A DNA stretch of 64,000 nt from an uncultured Paracoccaceae bacterium. GTDB taxonomy: Bacteria; Pseudomonadota; Alphaproteobacteria; Rhodobacterales; Rhodobacteraceae. This document shows positions 9,475-18,650 of the stretch, piece after piece. The stretch spans positions 215,978-279,977 of the forward strand of contig CALSOO010000002.1 in NCBI GenBank assembly GCA_943787985.1, given 5' to 3'. Both the position numbers and the translations under genes were made by a program. The notes below the pieces were generated by a model. The model saw nothing but the letters and a program-made list of their open reading frames with translations. It ran no database searches and had not been told where the DNA came from. Position 1 is the first letter of the stretch; the number at the start of each line of letters is the position of its first letter.

Positions 9475-10413
9475 TTAGTCCATCAAGCTCTTGCCAACCA
9501 TGCGCAACAAGAAGATCGCGATGATGTTGGCGAGGATGACTGCAAAGATGCCTGTGGCGCTCGCGGCACCGATGTTGTTGCTGGTGAATTCACCGATGAG
9601 GTAGGGCAGGTTTTTGTTCCCGTTCCCGCGGCTGACGATTTCGATTTCCGCATAGAGTGACAGGTGGAAAATAGACTGGATCATCACCACAATTGCGATC
9701 GGGCGGGCCAGATGTGGCACTGTGAGGTTGATGAACTGTGACCACGGGCTGGCCCCGTCCAGTGTCGCCGCCTCTTTCTGGGACTCGTCCTCGGATTGTA
9801 GCGATGTCATAAAGATCAGGACCGCAAAAGGCGTCCATTGCCACGCCACCATCATGATGACCGCATAGGCAGAGGTTTGTGTGGCGCGGAAAGAAATCGG
9901 TTCAAGCGTCGGCCACATCGCGAAAAAGCCGCCAAGCACGGGAAAGTCTTTTAATCCGGTGATCAGATCATTCAACCCACCGACCGCAAGACCCTGAAGG
10001 CCCAGAACCGGATCAAGGATCATATTGATCCACAACACCGCGTTGACCGCTGGCATGACAAAGAACGGGGAAATCAGCAGAACCCGCACAATGCCCCGCC
10101 CCGGGAAGGAGCGGTTGATCAATACCGCGATCCCGAGTCCCAAAATCACGGTCAGGATCAGGATACTGGAGACGATGAACACTGAGTTCTGGATCGCGAA
10201 CCAGAAGTCCTTGGCGTTCAGAACGTAGTTGTAGTTCCCAAACCCGCGCCAGTTGCTCAAGGCCGGGGTGGTCCATTCTGGCCTGATCGAGCTGTTCAGC
10301 ACGTAGCGAATAAACGAGAAATAAAGCGTCATGCTCAGTGGAACCAACATCCAGACCAGCAACAGCACCACGGCCGGGGTTTGGAGTATGCGGGGAAGCG
10401 TTCTTTTGGACAT
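9475..10413 (-). CDS. polyol ABC transporter inner-membrane permease (SmoF type)
   Basis: 312 residues from the ATG at 10413, which has AGGTGA about eight bases upstream. A GTG at 10425 is the alternative. It is a MalF-type permease with a first helix at TPAVVLLLVWMLVPLSMTLYF and further helices. The EAA loop reads QKEAATLDGASPWSQFINLTVPHL. Together with the MalG-type subunit it makes the transport channel. It follows the binding-protein gene after a 176-base gap that contains a stable hairpin. Confidence 0.9.
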   Translation of the reverse strand: MSKRTLPRILQTPAVVLLLVWMLVPLSMTLYFSFIRYVLNSSIRPEWTTPALSNWRGFGNYNYVLNAKDFWFAIQNSVFIVSSILILTVILGLGIAVLINRSFPGRGIVRVLLISPFFVMPAVNAVLWINMILDPVLGLQGLAVGGLNDLITGLKDFPVLGGFFAMWPTLEPISFRATQTSAYAVIMMVAWQWTPFAVLIFMTSLQSEDESQKEAATLDGASPWSQFINLTVPHLARPIAIVVMIQSIFHLSLYAEIEIVSRGNGNKNLPYLIGEFTSNNIGAASATGIFAVILANIIAIFLLRMVGKSLMD

Positions 10414-10540
10414 AGCGCTGGTCACCTGTGCAATGCGAAAGTTACGGGGCGGTCAATTTTTGGCGGGTGTTCGAATAGCGAGCAGCAATAGTCGAAAAGT
10501 GGCACTCAAGCCAGACAAACAAGGCAATCTGTAAAGGGGT

Positions 10541-10571
10541 GGCGGGCCCTGTGAAATTCACGAGGCCCGCC
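10541..10571 (-). terminator. intercistronic hairpin after the binding-protein gene
   Basis: Inverted repeat GGCGGGCC/GGCCCGCC with a loop of about 13 bases, 19 bases past the binding-protein stop. On the minus strand no T-run follows, so it is more likely an mRNA-stabilising or attenuating hairpin that lets the binding protein outnumber the permeases. The T-run is on the other strand. Confidence 0.55.
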
Positions 10572-10589
10572 TTTTGTCACTTAAAGGGG

Positions 10590-11885
10590 TTAGTAGTAGC
10601 CCGCTTCGGACATGATTGCGTCTGCTGCAGATTGTGCTGCGGCCAGAGCTTCGTCTACTGATTTCGCACCGGACAAGGCTGCTGCAATTTCTTGTGCAAC
10701 GGCTGTACCGACTTCTGGGAATTCAGGGATAGCTGCGAACTGAACGCCTACGTATGGCTTGATGTCTGTGGCCGCTGGTGCCGCAGATTCGATCGCTGCC
10801 ATCTCAGCTGCCGCGAACTTCGCAACGGCTTGGAATTCAGGGTACGCGTATGTGGACGCACGTGTGCCTGTTGGAACAGAACCCCACCCAAAGTCCGGGT
10901 GGTCAGCAACAGCCTGGATGTACGCTTTGGAAGTTGCCCACTCGATGAAGTCGTGTGCCGCTTCGGAGTTTGGCGAACCTGTTGGAACAGCCATTGCCCA
11001 AGCCCAGAGCCAGTTCGCCCCAACAGGGTTACCAGCGTTTGGTGATTGTGCGTAAGCAACGCCTTCAACTTCCAAGAAAGAAGCCGCGATTGTCGCATCG
11101 ATCCACATGCCACACTTGCCTTCGTTATAAAGAGCAAGGATTTCATTGAAGGAGTTGCCTTCAGAACCGGGAGGTCCGTAGTTGCCCAGCAGATCAACGT
11201 AGAAGTTGATGGCTGCTTTCCACTCGTCGGACTCGAGCGCTGGACGCATGTCTTTGTCGAACCATGCTCCACCGAAGGAGTTTACCATGGTCGTTACGAA
11301 CGCCATGTTGTCGCCCCAACCTGGCTTACCGCGCAAGCATGCACCGTAAACGCCAGCATCCGGATTGTGCATCGCAGCCGCTGCGGCTTTGATGTTGTCC
11401 CATGAATCATTGTCAGCGACTGTAACACCAGCAGCGTCTGTCAGGTCCTTGCGGTACATGACCATGGACGATTCACCGTAGAATGGTGCCGCGTACAATG
11501 TACCTTCGTGGGAAAGACCGTTGCGCATGGCTGGCAGCATGTCGTCGATGTCGTAGTCTGCGCCGAACTCAAGGGGTTCGATCCAGCCTGCAGCGCCCCA
11601 GATTGGTGCTTCTTGCATGCCGATGTTGATGATGTCGTACTGGCCGCCACCTGTGGCGGTGTCAGACGTGACCTGCTCGCGCAGAACGCCTTCTTCCAGA
11701 GAAACCCAGTTCAGGGCAACGCCGGTGTCTGCAGTGTAGGCTTCCGCTACTTTCTGCATGTTGATCATGTGGCCGTTGTTCACGATCGCGATTGTCAATT
11801 CTTTGGCGTGGCCGTCAGCCAATGCGAAAGTTGCACTTGCGATGCCAAGCGACAATCCGAGTGCCGAATTACGTAGAGATTTCAT
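10590..11885 (-). CDS. periplasmic polyol-binding protein (SmoE type)
   Basis: 431 residues from the ATG at 11885, with GGAAGG upstream. The open frame runs further, to 12071, but that part looks non-coding. A Sec signal peptide is clear (MKSLRNSALGLSLG then IASATFALADG). The mature protein is a family-1 extracellular solute-binding protein, with ELTIAIVNNGHM, the segment PIWGAAGWIEPL and many Trp and Tyr residues suited to sugar binding. It captures the polyol in the periplasm for the permeases. It is the first gene of the operon, so the promoter should lie between 11886 and 12221. Confidence 0.9.
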   Translation of the reverse strand: MKSLRNSALGLSLGIASATFALADGHAKELTIAIVNNGHMINMQKVAEAYTADTGVALNWVSLEEGVLREQVTSDTATGGGQYDIINIGMQEAPIWGAAGWIEPLEFGADYDIDDMLPAMRNGLSHEGTLYAAPFYGESSMVMYRKDLTDAAGVTVADNDSWDNIKAAAAAMHNPDAGVYGACLRGKPGWGDNMAFVTTMVNSFGGAWFDKDMRPALESDEWKAAINFYVDLLGNYGPPGSEGNSFNEILALYNEGKCGMWIDATIAASFLEVEGVAYAQSPNAGNPVGANWLWAWAMAVPTGSPNSEAAHDFIEWATSKAYIQAVADHPDFGWGSVPTGTRASTYAYPEFQAVAKFAAAEMAAIESAAPAATDIKPYVGVQFAAIPEFPEVGTAVAQEIAAALSGAKSVDEALAAAQSAADAIMSEAGYY

Positions 11886-12221
11886 GTTTTTCCTTCCAGA
11901 AATCACAGATTCGATTAGTCTGTGGCAACAAGGGTGCGGGAATCTCCAAAATCGCGCAAATACTTTACCAACAAAAGCACATACGTTTTTATCATATTCA
12001 AACAAATTTGGCCAAGCTTTGCTCAAATTCCATCTCAGATGTCGCCAGTGAGGCACGTTCCCTGGACGCACGCAGTCCCTACCCTGACGAATCCAGACGC
12101 AAAAGTGCGCAATAATATGCGTGCAGGAGGCAAAAGCCTTTAACCCCGAAAAGACGCCCGGTGTTGGGGCAAATCCCTGTGCTGGCCATCTTCACAATCA
12201 GTGCTGGCAAACGAACGCTGA
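11886..12221. other. intergenic region with the polyol operon promoter
   Basis: 336 bases between the binding-protein gene and the end of the receiver gene; both are on the minus strand. It must hold the polyol operon promoter and probably the AraC target. No clear inverted or direct repeat pair for AraC binding could be picked out by eye, and no conserved open frame is present. Confidence 0.4.
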
Positions 12222-12620
12222 TCAGCGATAGATCATTCCTTCGGCGACTTCGACCAGCGTTTCGGGCGTAAAGGGTTTTGCCAAAAATGTTGTCGCGCCA
12301 AGAGATTCAAAAACTGTTTGCGCCGCGCGGGTACGGGTCGCCACATCCACTCCGGACACACCGATGACCGTGTCCTCGATATCGCTTGCAGACATTGTCT
12401 GCTTGAGATGGACCAAAAGCAAACGGCCCCCGTCGGAGGTGTCTTGTTTGTTGGAAAGCAGGAAATCGACCACAAATACGTCATACTCGTCAGCGGTCGC
12501 GTAAGCGATTGCTTCGCTAGAGGTGCTACTAAGGCTAACAATGTGGCCTTTTGCTTCCAAGGCGTTTCGCCAAGTTGCAGAAAGCTCGTAGTCATCGTCA
12601 AGAATTAGTATTTTTGCCAA
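12222..12620 (-). CDS. stand-alone response regulator receiver protein
   Basis: 132 residues, a single REC domain with no output domain. The acidic pocket is D8-D10 in LILDDDYEL, the phospho-acceptor is D52 in FVVDFLL, and the conserved Lys is K115 in FLAKPFT. It lies 146 bases downstream of the phytochrome-like hybrid kinase on the same strand. It is the natural phosphate receiver for that kinase, like CheY-type or general-stress phosphorelay proteins. The output target is not in the window. Confidence 0.88.
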   Translation of the reverse strand: MAKILILDDDYELSATWRNALEAKGHIVSLSSTSSEAIAYATADEYDVFVVDFLLSNKQDTSDGGRLLLVHLKQTMSASDIEDTVIGVSGVDVATRTRAAQTVFESLGATTFLAKPFTPETLVEVAEGMIYR

Positions 12621-12766
12621 GGCTCATGCCCCTTCGAAAGTAGTCGCATCTATTTAAGGTGGAAACCAATTACACCCTCAGGTTACGATTGCAACGTTTT
12701 TTGCCGCTCCAGCGCATTGTGTGGGTTTTTCAAGAGAGCTTCTGGCGCACCTTTGCGTTGATCCAA

Positions 12767-15310
12767 TTACCGATCGAAAAGCGTCGCAATCACTTTGAGC
12801 AAAGCCCTTGTGTCCAATGGCTTGGTCAACATGGGCGCTTTGAACGCATCGATCTCGTTGCGTCCCTCAATGCCGTACCCCGTGACAAAAACAAACGGTA
12901 TTTTTTCAGCCGCCAAGGCCAAAGCGAGTGGTGCGCAGGGCTGACCGTTGAGGTCGATATCAAGCAAGCAAAAATCATAGGAATTGCGCGCCAACTGTGC
13001 GGTCGCTTCTTCGAGTGTGGCCGCCGCGTCCACCACTCCAAACCCTTCGGAACGGAGAAACTGCCGGTTTGTTGTGGCCACGATAAAGTTGTCCTCCACC
13101 ACCAAAGCCCTCAATTCTTGAAGCTTTTTCAAAAGCTTAGGTGAGGCTCGAACAGGCTTAGCCAAGCGTTCGATTATGACAGGGTCAACATCAGCTTCAA
13201 CAATCAGGTTTCCCGGCAACCAGAATCGGCCTTCAAAGCCGCTGGTGTGGAAATAGGTCTCTACCTGACCTTTGAGTTCATATGGGATTGCGCCATCGAT
13301 AATCGAGCGCCCGAACCCACTTTGAGCGGGCTCGCTGACGGGCGGCCCCCCTTCTTCTTTCCATTTGATCAAGACGCCATCCTCTTCAAACGTCCAGACC
13401 AGATCAACGCGCCCCCCCTCAACAGACAACGCGCCAAATCTCGCGGCATTGGACGTGAGCTCGTGCAGCAAAAGTGCCAGAACAGACACGGTCCCGGGCT
13501 GGAAAACCACGTTCGGCCCTGATGTTTTGACCCTTTGCGCGCCATGATTGAACGGCATGACCTCAAGCGCGACCAGATCGGACAGGACCACTCCCACCAT
13601 GTTGGAGCGCGTGATCAGGCTATGCGCGCCAGACAAGGCCTGAATTCGCTTTTGAAGCGCGCCGGCATAGGCATCAACGGTTTGCGCACCGCTGCGGGAT
13701 TGCTCGGAAATCGACAAAACCAAAGCGAGAATGTTGCGCATCCGGTGATTCAACTCGTGCACCATTACGCTCATGCGCTGCTTGCTTGCCTTGGATTCAG
13801 CTTGAACAGTAAACGCGTGCGACAAGGCCAAACGCAATGCTTCAGCAACCTCGAAATCCTCTGCGCTCCATTCTTCACATTTGTCGTCAACAGCCTCAAG
13901 ATACAGATCGAACGACGTTCCCGCTTGCCGTTGACGGGTGTCTGTGGCCCGATCATCCGTCTTCTCGGGACGCCCCGCCCAGTGGATGTGGGATGACACG
14001 CGGTTTCGGTAAAAGATCAGGTTCAATCCGGCCTCACCTGGAACAGTAATCACCATCGCCCCGCCTGTTTTCCACCAATTCACCCCCAGAAAGGCCTGTG
14101 CAAGGGTGTCAAACGTTTTGGGGCTTTTGCTGTGCGGAGCTGTCAGAGCCCTTAAAACAAGCCCCCCGGAGGCGTCAGGTGTTTCGCCTTGGGTCTTGAC
14201 GACTCCATCCAGCGAAATCTCCACACCGTCCGCGCGCAACATTTTTGCGAGGCTGGCTTTGACCTCTTGCCAATAGCTTTTTGTGGCCAACAGCGCATCA
14301 TCCGCCACCACCAGTTTGCTGGCAATTGCATTGCAGTAGATCAGATTGGCCTGCCGCTGGTTTTCAAGAGCGTTCTGCACACGCACACTGGTGAGTTTGC
14401 CAACCAATTCGGCAGCATTCAAAATTGACGGGTCGGGCTTTATCGGCGTCCGGTGGTGGGCCACGAACAGCCCCCACACCAGCCCGTCCACCACAACCGG
14501 AACAGTCATTGCCGCACCCACGTCCATATTCGCAAGATAGTGTTGGTGGGTCCCTTTTTGTCTGCGTAAAACAGCCAGAGACGCATCAAGGGGGTCTGCA
14601 TCCGGCAAAGCAAGAACCGCGATATCGGACGCTGAAATATCAGCCATTATCCTGATCGGCGTGTGTGTGTTGCGCTGCCGCGCTTCGTGTGAGACGACTG
14701 ACGCCGGAAACCTCACGCCCAAAAACGATTGCACTTCGGGATGCCGGGCTTCAGCCGTGACCTCACCGCATCCATCGGGCAAGAAACGATAAAACGTCAC
14801 ACGGTCCATGCCGGTGATGGCCCGCAAACGTTCCGTGCCCTCGCGAAAAAAACCTTTTAAATCATTGGCACGCAGCGAGATTGTCAAAAAAGCCTGCGCT
14901 TGAGTGACGGGCAGCATCCTGTCCTTGAGCGATGACTGTTCAGGCACAAGTTCCACAATCACTTGGTTTGGCCTGCGGTGAACCGTCATTTGGTAGTCGC
15001 ATCCGCCCAGTTCCAGCGTTTGTAGCAGTTCGCGTTGGTTCGAGATCGTTTCGTGGCTCAAAACATTGTAAAAACGGTGCATGATGTCGTCGGAAAACAA
15101 CGTGCGCGGGGATGCCCCAAGCAGATCTTTACCCTCTAATCCAAATAGCGCTGCGAGGTTTTCGCTGACATGTGTCATCACTTGAAATGCACTGTCTGTC
15201 ACCAGCAATGCGCCAAAACCCTGAACGCGATCAGAGCTGACTTGCGTGCTGTCGACACGTTTTTTCACCGCGGGTTTCATTTGCTTTGGGGGCATCGGCG
15301 TAAAGTCCAA
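12767..15310 (-). CDS. phytochrome-like HWE histidine kinase with C-terminal receiver
   Basis: 847 residues. The order is PAS-like (about 25-120), GAF (about 135-310), PHY (about 320-505, with RNRVSSHIHWAGRPEKT), HWE/HisKA_2 kinase (phospho-His H522 in HELNHRMRN) and REC (about 725-847, LLDIDL and MLTKPLD). In bacteriophytochromes biliverdin is bound by an N-terminal Cys and the Asp of PASDIP. Here no Cys precedes the PAS domain and the motif reads PASVVS (202-207), so both are missing. The pocket histidines in GTHQHYL and AHHRTP remain. It may no longer sense light, or may bind another ligand. It is transcribed away from the trypco2 operon. Confidence 0.88.
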   Translation of the reverse strand: MDFTPMPPKQMKPAVKKRVDSTQVSSDRVQGFGALLVTDSAFQVMTHVSENLAALFGLEGKDLLGASPRTLFSDDIMHRFYNVLSHETISNQRELLQTLELGGCDYQMTVHRRPNQVIVELVPEQSSLKDRMLPVTQAQAFLTISLRANDLKGFFREGTERLRAITGMDRVTFYRFLPDGCGEVTAEARHPEVQSFLGVRFPASVVSHEARQRNTHTPIRIMADISASDIAVLALPDADPLDASLAVLRRQKGTHQHYLANMDVGAAMTVPVVVDGLVWGLFVAHHRTPIKPDPSILNAAELVGKLTSVRVQNALENQRQANLIYCNAIASKLVVADDALLATKSYWQEVKASLAKMLRADGVEISLDGVVKTQGETPDASGGLVLRALTAPHSKSPKTFDTLAQAFLGVNWWKTGGAMVITVPGEAGLNLIFYRNRVSSHIHWAGRPEKTDDRATDTRQRQAGTSFDLYLEAVDDKCEEWSAEDFEVAEALRLALSHAFTVQAESKASKQRMSVMVHELNHRMRNILALVLSISEQSRSGAQTVDAYAGALQKRIQALSGAHSLITRSNMVGVVLSDLVALEVMPFNHGAQRVKTSGPNVVFQPGTVSVLALLLHELTSNAARFGALSVEGGRVDLVWTFEEDGVLIKWKEEGGPPVSEPAQSGFGRSIIDGAIPYELKGQVETYFHTSGFEGRFWLPGNLIVEADVDPVIIERLAKPVRASPKLLKKLQELRALVVEDNFIVATTNRQFLRSEGFGVVDAAATLEEATAQLARNSYDFCLLDIDLNGQPCAPLALALAAEKIPFVFVTGYGIEGRNEIDAFKAPMLTKPLDTRALLKVIATLFDR

Positions 15311-15552
15311 TTCCTAAGCATCCAACATTAACCGCGTTTGAATAAACTGAACAGTGCTTGCACGCGTGGATTGAACACAAAGTACAGTTTACCAGCACAT
15401 CTACGGGGTTGAACTGCCTGTTTTGCAAGGCCTGGGATCAAGCCGCAAACTGCGTCCCTGACTGCTTCATACAAATTAACCTTTTCCAAATTACACTTCT
15501 GATTGTACCGTCCTCCTCACATTTAAAACTGATACTGATGGGACGTGATATT

Positions 15553-15867
15553 ATGAGTAGCGACATTGAACTGGCAGACTTCATTTCGGATTTGCGAAGC
15601 GAATTGGAAACAGCCCTTAGCGCCTCAAAAGATTCTGAAATCCGCTTTATCCCTAAGACTCTGGATCTTGAGTTGACGGTTGAAGTGGAAAAATCGGCCG
15701 AAGCCAGTGGCAAGCTGAGCTTCAAGATTTTCTCGGTTGGCGCCGAGGCTGGTGGTGGTGGTGCGCTCAAAAAAGCAACCACCCAGACTATCAAACTGTC
15801 ATTGGAGCCTGTCGGCAAGAACGGCAAGCAGGTGTTTATCACCAGCAACAAGGGCACGACGTTCTAG
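15553..15867 (+). CDS. trypco2-like small protein (trypsin-co-occurring domain)
   Basis: 104 residues from the ATG at 15553, chosen over the ATG at 15538 because GATGGGA lies at good spacing. The pattern fits the trypsin-co-occurring domain: an N-terminal helix (ELADFISDLRSELETALSAS), then β-strands with LDLELTVEVEKSAEA, a glycine-rich AEAGGGGAL turn and TIKLSLEPVG. It begins an operon whose next gene is a trypsin-like protease, nine bases downstream, which is the partnership that gives the domain its name. Such proteins are thought to be adaptors or regulators in NTPase-dependent conflict systems. The domain call is by pattern only. Confidence 0.65.
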   Translation: MSSDIELADFISDLRSELETALSASKDSEIRFIPKTLDLELTVEVEKSAEASGKLSFKIFSVGAEAGGGGALKKATTQTIKLSLEPVGKNGKQVFITSNKGTTF

Positions 15868-15876
15868 GGCAATGTT

Positions 15877-17550
15877 ATGAACCCTATTCGACATCACACT
15901 GTTCAACTGCGCCACGACGACATCGGCGTTGGCAGCGGCGGACTGGTGGGGCCAGGGTTGATTTTGACAGCCCTGCACTGCGTGTTTCCAGTCGATGACG
16001 ATAACCATTTGCCGGATGTCGTTCCTCAAAACGCTCCTTGCCCGCAAGCGCGCGTCATGGCGGATTTTGCGGCCGCTTTGGGTGCGCGCGATAGCGCCGT
16101 TGCCTTTGATCTGCGCCAGATAGACGTGCAAAAGATTGCAGCCCTTGACGGCGCGCAGTTTCACGACTGCACTTTGGTGTGGCCCCCCGCAGGCGCGCCG
16201 ATGCCAAAAGTGGATGTTGCACTGCTGCAAATGTCCCCAACGGCAATGGCGAAGGCTCCAGCGGCATCCGCGCCCCTGTCTTTCAGGATCGACACTGTGG
16301 ATGGTCAGGAACTGTCGTTGCGGGGCGAAGGGTTTCCCGATTTTGCCAGTATCGAAGTCGGCGCAAATGCTCTTGAGTTCCGCGAAATTTACGACCTGTT
16401 GGGCACAACCCGCGGCACCCAAGGGCTGATCCGTCGCACATCGAAAATGACCGTTTTGGGCGACCAGCCCCAGGATGCATTGGAGTGGGCCGGATTGTCG
16501 GGCACTTTGCTTTGGCAGTGCATCCATGGGCAGTTGCCACATCTTATGGGCGTTGTCAGCAACACCAGCAGCAGGACGCGGCAAAACAATGCATTGTATT
16601 TCACCTGCATGTCGCAGTTGAAGAACGAGCGCAGTTTTTGGGATGTCTTGGGCCGCGAGATCATGCATGAAGAACCTGTTCTAAACCCCTCTGATCGCTT
16701 GATTGCCTTCGATCGCGCCATACCGCGCTTTAGTCTGACCAAGTGGCTGCGCGAAGACCTCGCAATGCCGGCCGCGCATATCAAACCCGAACCGGATGCT
16801 GCGTCCACTTCCCCTTTGGTCGTGGTCCTCACGGGCCATGATGTGGATGAGTTGAACTTGTTTGTCTCCTCTGCGATGGATCAGATGGAAACCGATGTCG
16901 GCTTTGCGCTCGGGTCGAACGCGCCCACGCTCAACATCCGTTTTCTGCCTGGTGCGCCCCAAGAGATGGCGTTGCAAACTGCCCTGCTAAGGTGGGGTCA
17001 GGGCCTTGGCATCTATGAGGCAGGTCAAGTGCCCGACCCCAATGATATCGCCCGCGCGCTAGAGGATGAAACCCGCACCCAAGTTGTGGTAATGGAGCAC
17101 ATCGACGCCGATTTCACCGACTCTTGCACGGCTGTGATGCGCCAAGTGCTGAGTGTGTTCAACTCCGTACGTCCCAGCCATGCCACCAGCCGCACGCCGC
17201 CTATTTTGTTCCTTGCATTCTCGAAAGGGCGTGACAAAGAAGGCCCCGAAAACGGGTTTAGGCCCGGACCGTGGTTTGACAGCAAAATCGATGCCCTCCC
17301 CACCCTTCTGGAGGAGCTCAAGGCAGCATTTCCCAACTTGAACTGGAGCCCGACACTGGACCTTCAGGTGCCCCAATGTGCGCATTTCGACATGGTGGAT
17401 TGGCTTGATACTCTCGAAGATGCGGGACTTGCGATTTCTGCGCGCACGCGGACCAAGATCGAAACCAGCACCCGCAATCAGGATACGTTTCCATTGTTCT
17501 TTGCCCGCCACCTTATCAACGAAACCCTCAGTCAGGACGCTGACGAATAG
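15877..17550 (+). CDS. trypsin-like serine protease with probable inactive-STAND C-terminus
   Basis: 557 residues, no signal peptide, so cytoplasmic. Residues 1-250 form a trypsin-like domain with a visible triad: H34 in LTALHCV, D113 in VDVALLQ and S208 in AGLSGTL. A linker follows. Residues 312-470 have an α/β P-loop-like pattern, with strand SPLVVVLTG and a later strand TQVVVMEHIDADF. The Walker A Gly-Lys-Ser/Thr is absent, as in the inactive STAND domains described in conflict systems. It is gene two of a five-gene operon, 11 bases before the AAA+ gene. It may be a protease effector held inactive until a trigger; the target is unknown. Confidence 0.75.
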   Translation: MNPIRHHTVQLRHDDIGVGSGGLVGPGLILTALHCVFPVDDDNHLPDVVPQNAPCPQARVMADFAAALGARDSAVAFDLRQIDVQKIAALDGAQFHDCTLVWPPAGAPMPKVDVALLQMSPTAMAKAPAASAPLSFRIDTVDGQELSLRGEGFPDFASIEVGANALEFREIYDLLGTTRGTQGLIRRTSKMTVLGDQPQDALEWAGLSGTLLWQCIHGQLPHLMGVVSNTSSRTRQNNALYFTCMSQLKNERSFWDVLGREIMHEEPVLNPSDRLIAFDRAIPRFSLTKWLREDLAMPAAHIKPEPDAASTSPLVVVLTGHDVDELNLFVSSAMDQMETDVGFALGSNAPTLNIRFLPGAPQEMALQTALLRWGQGLGIYEAGQVPDPNDIARALEDETRTQVVVMEHIDADFTDSCTAVMRQVLSVFNSVRPSHATSRTPPILFLAFSKGRDKEGPENGFRPGPWFDSKIDALPTLLEELKAAFPNLNWSPTLDLQVPQCAHFDMVDWLDTLEDAGLAISARTRTKIETSTRNQDTFPLFFARHLINETLSQDADE

Positions 17551-17561
17551 GAGACCCGCCC

Positions 17562-18623
17562 ATGGCACAAACTGCATTGGCCAAAATGTTGACCTCCGGT
17601 GTGGAGGGGCTGAGTAAGGATCTGATCCGTGCCCTTCCTGTGGCGTGGCGACACCGCCCGCGCGAGCATGAAGGGTACGATTTTGATGACGACCGGTTGG
17701 TGACCGCCGCCAAGGCCGCGATGTTGCTCTCCCAACCGCTCATTCTGGCCGGTGAACCCGGGGTCGGGAAAACATCATTTGCAAGGGCGCTGGCCGCCCG
17801 TCTGGACCTGCCATTTCTGCCCCCTATTCACGTGAAATCCACAACCTCCGGCATGGATTTGTTTTACTCTTTCAATGAGGTGGCCCGCTTTCGTGATGCG
17901 TCCAACCCCAACAGCAATGCTGGCCTCATTGACTACATCGAGCTTTCAAGCCTTGGCAAATCCATTGTGTTGTCAGCTGGACCTTCGGCATTGGTCCATC
18001 TGGGGCCCCAATCAACGGACACCTTGTTTGGTGTGAACGCTCACCCCTTTGGGGATGCGCGTGAATTGCCTTTGGAGGACATTTTCCCAAGTGTTTTCAG
18101 TGCCGAAGACCACGGTCGCAGCATTGTCCTTGTGGATGAGTTGGACAAAGCGCCCCGAGACGCGCCAAATGATGTGCTGGCCGAATTCGAGGACATGTGC
18201 TTTGACATCTCCGAACTGGGGATCACCCTGCAGGCCAATCCTGAACGGTTTCCTGTTGTTCTGATCACCTCGAATTCAGAGCGCAGCTTTCCGGATGCGT
18301 TTTTGCGGCGCAGCGTTTTCCACTGGATCGACACGCCAACGGATGAACGCTTGTGTCGCATCATCGCCAGCGCCGCCGCAGCAAATGGCACTTTGGCCCC
18401 GAGCGATCCTTTGATCCGCTCGGCCGTCGCCTACTTCACCTTGATCCGCAACACCATCGAGAACAAGAAACCCTCTACAGCAGAGCTGATATCCTATGTC
18501 TCCGCCCTTGTGGCCGCAGGCTTCAAGCCCACGGACGAAGTCAGTGACGCCAATCCAAAAGCGCGCCCGTTCAAGGGGATTTTGATGAAAACCCGCGTCG
18601 ACCTTGAAGCGGATGAGTCCTAG
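17562..18623 (+). CDS. MoxR-type AAA+ ATPase
   Basis: 353 residues. Walker A is GEPGVGKTS (about 64-72), Walker B is SIVLVDELDKAPRD (about 187-200), and sensor 1 with the arginine-finger region is VVLITSNSERSFPDAFLRRSVF. The order matches MoxR-clade ATPases, which usually remodel or activate partners through vWA-domain proteins. RBS-like GGAG precedes the ATG at 17562. It sits between the trypsin-like gene (11-base gap) and the large membrane protein (27-base gap), so it is the energy-using part of the five-gene system. No helicase or protease domain is fused. Confidence 0.88.
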   Translation: MAQTALAKMLTSGVEGLSKDLIRALPVAWRHRPREHEGYDFDDDRLVTAAKAAMLLSQPLILAGEPGVGKTSFARALAARLDLPFLPPIHVKSTTSGMDLFYSFNEVARFRDASNPNSNAGLIDYIELSSLGKSIVLSAGPSALVHLGPQSTDTLFGVNAHPFGDARELPLEDIFPSVFSAEDHGRSIVLVDELDKAPRDAPNDVLAEFEDMCFDISELGITLQANPERFPVVLITSNSERSFPDAFLRRSVFHWIDTPTDERLCRIIASAAAANGTLAPSDPLIRSAVAYFTLIRNTIENKKPSTAELISYVSALVAAGFKPTDEVSDANPKARPFKGILMKTRVDLEADES

Positions 18624-18650
18624 TGGCCCAGTCCCCCCCAAATTCAGGTC

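Noticed and set aside
11886..12071. Extended N-terminus of the polyol-binding protein
   Set aside because: It would bury the signal peptide; the ATG at 11885 has a good ribosome site.
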